Part shown: positions 6,964 to 9,398 of the stretch, in pieces
Position numbering within the stretch: position 1 is the first letter of the stretch
Layout: each line of letters begins with the position of its first letter
From: AG-12 sp027319585
Lineage (GTDB): Bacteria; Chloroflexota; Dormibacteria; Aeolococcales; Bog-877
NCBI GenBank assembly: GCA_027319585.1
Contig: DAHVMY010000052.1
Location: 1 to 9,398, forward strand
Length of the DNA: 9,398 nt
Direction of reading: 5' to 3'
Notes under the pieces: generated by a model
What the model saw: the letters and a program-made list of their open reading frames with translations, nothing else
Told to the model about the DNA's origin: nothing
Database searches by the model: none
Made by a program: the position numbers and the translations under genes

Positions 6964-6977
6964 CGAACACCAGTTCT
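6964..6977 (+). promoter_or_regulatory. LexA operator (SOS box) of recA
   Basis: CGAACACCAGTTCT contains GAAC (6965-6968), four bases, then GTTC (6973-6976), the dyad bound by LexA in Firmicutes, Actinobacteria and relatives (consensus CGAACnnnnGTTCG). It lies 3 bases after the -10 element and covers the expected transcription start, so bound repressor would block initiation. The preceding C fits the consensus; the final T differs from G. Position, dyad and target gene agree with SOS control of recA. Confidence 0.8.
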
Positions 6978-7005
6978 ACTAGCGGCTTCGGATGCTGTTA
7001 CAGCT

Positions 7006-7041
7006 CCTCCTCGATCACCAACCCCAACCACCACCAGGAGG
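7006..7041 (+). promoter_or_regulatory. Possible Shine-Dalgarno-masking stem in the recA leader
   Basis: CCTCCT (7006-7011) is the exact complement of the recA Shine-Dalgarno AGGAGG (7036-7041), with a 24-base C/A-rich loop between them. Just upstream GCTG-TTA-CAGC (6994-7004) can form a small hairpin that would compete. Pairing could lower recA translation. This is based on complementarity only, without a folding calculation. Confidence 0.3.
7036..7041 (+). promoter_or_regulatory. recA Shine-Dalgarno
   Basis: A perfect AGGAGG ends 8 bases before ATG 7050. It settles the recA start, although the same frame stays open upstream to ATG 6960 and beyond. It is the strongest ribosome site in the window. 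Confidence 0.85.
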
Positions 7042-7049
7042 CGACCCAC

Positions 7050-8165
7050 ATGAGCGTTACACTCGAGATTCCAGGACGCCTGAGCGGCCCTGAGAAGCGG
7101 GATTCCAAGGAGTTGGCCAGGGTGAACAGCGAGCGGGAGCGGGCCCTGGTGGCCGCTCTGGGGCAGATCGAGCGCAGCTACGGCAAGGGTGCCATCATGC
7201 GGCTTGGCGATGTCAGCGGCCTGAAGGGGGTCGAGGTGATCTCGACCGGAGCGCTGACCCTGGATCTGGCGCTGGGCGTTGGCGGCATTCCCAGAGGGCG
7301 GATTGTGGAGATCTTCGGCCCGGAGTCCTCCGGCAAGACCAGCCTCAGCCTCCACGTGGTCGCCGAGGCGCAGCGGACGGGGGGGATCGCTGCCTTCATC
7401 GACGCCGAGCACGCGCTGGACCCCGCCTATGCAGCGCGGATCGGAGTCAACACAGCGGACCTTCTGATCTCCCAACCGGATACCGGCGAGCAGGCTCTGG
7501 AGATCGTGGAGGCGCTGGTGCGCAGCCAGGCGGTCGACGTGGTTGTGATCGACTCAGTGGCGGCCCTGGTACCCAAGGCGGAGATCGACGGCGAGATGGG
7601 AGACAGTCACGTCGGTCTGCAGGCTCGGCTCATGTCGCAGGCCATGCGCAAGCTCACGGGCGCGATCAGCCGGTCCAACTGCTCGGTCATCTTCATCAAC
7701 CAGCTGCGGGAGAAGGTTGGGGTGATGTTTGGCAACCCCGAGGTCACCAGCGGCGGCCGGGCGCTCAAGTTCTACGCCTCAGTGCGGATCGACATCCGGC
7801 GCATCGAGTCCCTGAAGCAGGGGATGGATGTGATCGGCAGCCGGGTCAAGGTTCGGGTGGTCAAGAACAAGGTGGCGGCTCCATTCCGTACCGCCGAACT
7901 GGATCTGCTCTACAACGAGGGGATCTCATTCGAGGGGAGTGTTCTGGATGCGGCCCTGGAGGCGGGGGTCGTGGAGAAGAGCGGGGCCTGGTTCAGCTAC
8001 GGGGACACCCGGCTCGGGCAGGGGCGGGAGAACGTCCGCGACCTGTTGCGTGGCAACGCGGAGCTCACCAAGGAGATCGCGCAGAAGGTCCGTCAGGCGG
8101 TTCTGGGTGACCCGGTTGCCGATCTGCCAGAGGCGGAGGAGGAGGCGACAGCGCTGCTGTCCTGA
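7050..8165 (+). CDS. recA: Recombinase RecA
   Basis: RecA forms ATP-dependent filaments on single-stranded DNA, carries out strand exchange in recombinational repair, and stimulates LexA self-cleavage to switch on the SOS response. The protein has 371 residues, a normal length. The N-terminal oligomerisation helix precedes IERSYGKGAIMRLGD. Walker A is GPESSGKT at 90-97 and Walker B is VVVIDSVAAL with D168. Loop L1 follows GEMGDSHVGLQARLMSQAMRKLTG, and loop L2 is in NQLREKVGVMFGNPEVTSGGRALKF; the usual ETTTGGNALKF reads EVTSGGRALKF, a mild change at the DNA-binding loop. YASVRIDIRR and the C-terminal domain follow, with an acidic tail (PEAEEEATALLS). No intein is present. The start at ATG 7050 is fixed by AGGAGG. 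A LexA box over the promoter shows damage-inducible control, and the gene has its own promoter apart from cinA. Confidence 0.99.
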   Translation: MSVTLEIPGRLSGPEKRDSKELARVNSERERALVAALGQIERSYGKGAIMRLGDVSGLKGVEVISTGALTLDLALGVGGIPRGRIVEIFGPESSGKTSLSLHVVAEAQRTGGIAAFIDAEHALDPAYAARIGVNTADLLISQPDTGEQALEIVEALVRSQAVDVVVIDSVAALVPKAEIDGEMGDSHVGLQARLMSQAMRKLTGAISRSNCSVIFINQLREKVGVMFGNPEVTSGGRALKFYASVRIDIRRIESLKQGMDVIGSRVKVRVVKNKVAAPFRTAELDLLYNEGISFEGSVLDAALEAGVVEKSGAWFSYGDTRLGQGRENVRDLLRGNAELTKEIAQKVRQAVLGDPVADLPEAEEEATALLS

Positions 8166-8173
8166 GTGCCCTC

Positions 8174-8196
8174 CCCCCGGCTCGGGCCCTGGGGGC
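8174..8196 (+). terminator. GC-rich hairpin after recA (weak terminator candidate)
   Basis: CCCCC (8174-8178) can pair with GGGGG (8192-8196), and inside it GGC (8180-8182) pairs with GCC (8187-8189) around a TCGG loop. It begins 8 bases after the recA stop. CTCCATCTG follows, without a T-run, so it is at best a weak intrinsic terminator or a 3'-end-protecting hairpin. Confidence 0.35.
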
Positions 8197-8221
8197 TCCA
8201 TCTGAGTTCGCCTGTGCGCGG

Positions 8222-8227
8222 TAGAAT
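8222..8227 (+). promoter_or_regulatory. Candidate -10 element for rny
   Basis: TAGAAT matches TATAAT at 5 of 6 bases and lies just before the AT-rich stretch at 8235-8266, the least GC-rich DNA in the window. No good -35 is found at 16-18 bases (CATCTG or similar). A start near 8234 would give a leader of about 95 bases with the hairpin at 8278-8312. Confidence 0.4.
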
Positions 8228-8277
8228 GCCTCAGGTTCTATTTGAATTTTTCTTCCCTCCGAATTGGTGAGGGTTTG

Positions 8278-8312
8278 ATCGGGATGGGTCGGCCGGTGGC
8301 CTGCCCCCCGAT
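8278..8312 (+). promoter_or_regulatory. Long hairpin in the rny leader
   Basis: ATCGGG (8278-8283) pairs with CCCGAT (8307-8312), GGG (8286-8288) with CCC (8304-8306), and GGCC (8291-8294) with GGCC (8298-8301) around a GGT loop. Together this is 13 pairs interrupted only by a 2-base bulge and a 2x2 internal loop. It ends 5 bases before the Shine-Dalgarno. No T-run follows. Its place suggests control of translation or an RNA-processing site. Confidence 0.5.
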
Positions 8313-8317
8313 ACTGC

Positions 8318-8324
8318 GAGGTGG
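8318..8324 (+). promoter_or_regulatory. Shine-Dalgarno of rny
   Basis: GAGGTGG ends 5 bases before ATG 8330 and supports this as the RNase Y start. The translated N-terminus begins at once with the expected membrane helix. Confidence 0.65.
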
Positions 8325-8329
8325 ACACA

Positions 8330-9398
8330 ATGACCGCCGCATTGGTGGTGCTGGTCGTCGTCTTGGCAATCATCGCCGTGGGCGCGATCGTCTACGGGCT
8401 GCGCGCCTCCCAGCAGAACGGCCTCCGGGCCGCCAAGGAGCTGGAGGAGATCCGAGCCCAGCGGGTTGAGATCGAGGCGGAGCGCAAGGCAATCGGGCTG
8501 GAGGCAAAGGCCGAGGCGCTGCGGATCCGGACCGAGCTGGAAGAGGAGCTTCGCGAGCGGCGCTCTGAAGTGGCGCGGCAGGAGCAGCGCATCCTGCAGC
8601 GCGAGGAGCAACTTGACCGGCAGCAGCAGGATCTGCTCCAGCGCAGCGAGGCGGTGGGAGCGGAGCTCCGGGCGATCGAGGAGGACCGAGCCCAGGTGGC
8701 GGCCTTGCGCGACAGCGTGGGGTTGGAGCTGCAGCGGGTTGCCCAGCTGAGCCGTGAGCAGGCCCGCCAGGAGATCCTGGATTCCCTCGATCGGGAGCTG
8801 GTGGTCGAGAAGGCCGACAGAATCCGGCACGTTCTGGGAGAGGCCAAGACCGAGGCTGAGGAGCGGGCTCGGGAGGTGCTGGTCACGACCATTCAGCGGC
8901 ATGCCGCGGACCAGACCGGCGAGACCTCGGTGTCGGTGGTGCCGCTCCCCAATGACGAGGTCAAGGGGCGGATCATCGGTCGCGAGGGGCGGAACATCAG
9001 GGCGCTCGAGAGCGCCCTGGGCGTGGACCTGATCATCGATGACACTCCAGAGACCGTAGTGCTGAGCGGATTCGATCCGGTGCGCCGCGAGGTGGCGAGG
9101 GTCACCCTGACCAAGCTGCTCAGCGACGGCCGGATCCACCCCACCCGCATCGAGGAGGTGGCCGCCAAGTCGCGGGAGGAGGTGGCGGTCCGCATCGCCG
9201 ACGAGGGGGAGAAGGCCCTCTTCGAACTGGGCCTGCAGGGGATGCATCCGGAGCTGGTCAAGCTGGTGGGCACCCTGCGGTTCCGCTACAGCTACGGCCA
9301 GAATGTCCTGGCCCACGTGAAGGAGGTGGCCTACCTCTCCGGCATGATCGCCGCGGAGATCGGGGCCGACGAGCATCTCGCCAAGGAGGCGGGGATGT
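8330..9398 (+). CDS. rny: Ribonuclease Y, 3' truncated by window edge
   Basis: RNase Y is a membrane-bound endoribonuclease that starts mRNA decay in bacteria lacking RNase E. The window holds the first 356 residues of an expected 510-520. Residues 2-23 form one transmembrane helix (TAALVVLVVVLAIIAVGAIVYG). Residues about 28-185 are a long charged coiled coil rich in E, R, Q and A. A KH RNA-binding domain spans about 200-265 with its GxxG loop in GRIIGREGRNIR (213-224). The HD domain begins near 270; the first metal histidine is probably H329 in SYGQNVLAHVKEVA. The sequence stops at AKEAGM, just before the expected LLHDIGK motif, so the catalytic HD pair cannot be checked. The cut is the window end, with no sign of a broken gene. 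It sits 164 bases after recA with its own likely promoter and structured leader. In Bacillus rny also lies near recA, next to ymdB. Confidence 0.97.
   Translation, partial: MTAALVVLVVVLAIIAVGAIVYGLRASQQNGLRAAKELEEIRAQRVEIEAERKAIGLEAKAEALRIRTELEEELRERRSEVARQEQRILQREEQLDRQQQDLLQRSEAVGAELRAIEEDRAQVAALRDSVGLELQRVAQLSREQARQEILDSLDRELVVEKADRIRHVLGEAKTEAEERAREVLVTTIQRHAADQTGETSVSVVPLPNDEVKGRIIGREGRNIRALESALGVDLIIDDTPETVVLSGFDPVRREVARVTLTKLLSDGRIHPTRIEEVAAKSREEVAVRIADEGEKALFELGLQGMHPELVKLVGTLRFRYSYGQNVLAHVKEVAYLSGMIAAEIGADEHLAKEAGM

Noticed and set aside
6960..7049. In-frame N-terminal extension of RecA from ATG 6960 (30 residues, Ser/Thr/Asn-rich with CCY).
   Set aside because: The ATG overlaps the -10 element, so the recA transcript would not contain it, it has no Shine-Dalgarno, and the family N-terminus fits ATG 7050 with AGGAGG.
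6992..7093. Small overlapping frame in the recA leader (33 codons, starting MLLQLLL and with a PPP run), considered as a regulatory leader peptide.
   Set aside because: No ribosome site precedes it and it runs 43 bases into recA. There is nothing beyond composition to support translation.
8231..9376. Minus-strand open frame of 381 codons opposite rny.
   Set aside because: Its Leu/Gln-rich product is the reverse complement of the Glu/Arg/Gln coiled coil of RNase Y, whose domains are unmistakable on the plus strand.

Overview
The window is about 9.4 kb of very GC-rich bacterial chromosome. Every recognisable gene is on the + strand and packed with short gaps. It is a housekeeping block: I see no mobile element, CRISPR array, tRNA or rRNA. 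In order it carries a family 4 uracil-DNA glycosylase (5' end outside the window), ribonuclease J, a secreted D-Ala-D-Ala carboxypeptidase, the DNA translocase FtsK/SpoIIIE, a YajQ-family nucleotide-binding protein, a stand-alone PncC/CinA-C amidase, RecA, and ribonuclease Y (3' end outside the window).

Organism: the order RNase J - FtsK/SpoIIIE - CinA - RecA - RNase Y follows the one known from Bacillus and other Firmicutes, but base composition and codon use are those of a high-GC lineage. A GAAC-N4-GTTC LexA box before recA, RNase J together with RNase Y, and a family 4 uracil-DNA glycosylase point to a high-GC Terrabacteria-type lineage (Chloroflexota, Dormibacterota or a deep-branching Actinomycetota). 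This is inference; the sequence alone does not name the phylum.

Layout: 1-3402 looks like one transcription unit of udg, rnj and dac, with gaps of a few bases between genes. A 105-base spacer (3403-3507) holds a candidate extended -10 promoter and a stem-loop before ftsK. yajQ follows ftsK by 17 bases, with a possible leaderless promoter just upstream. A 74-base spacer with a perfect 7-bp inverted repeat precedes cinA/pncC. The 145-base cinA-recA spacer is the best-supported regulatory region: a good promoter, a LexA (SOS) box over the predicted start point, a strong Shine-Dalgarno sequence, and an upstream complement able to mask it. The 164-base recA-rny spacer has a hairpin after recA, a TAGAAT -10 candidate, an AT-rich island and a 13-bp hairpin just before the rny Shine-Dalgarno.

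Functionally the block joins DNA repair (uracil excision, RecA recombination under SOS control), chromosome segregation at division (FtsK), cell-wall trimming, pyridine nucleotide salvage, and both main mRNA decay nucleases of non-E. coli-type bacteria. I found no undescribed multi-gene system. The most interesting points are the leader elements of recA and rny, and substitutions at normally invariant positions in the glycosylase (a missing Fe-S cysteine) and in the carboxypeptidase (SGD in place of SxN).
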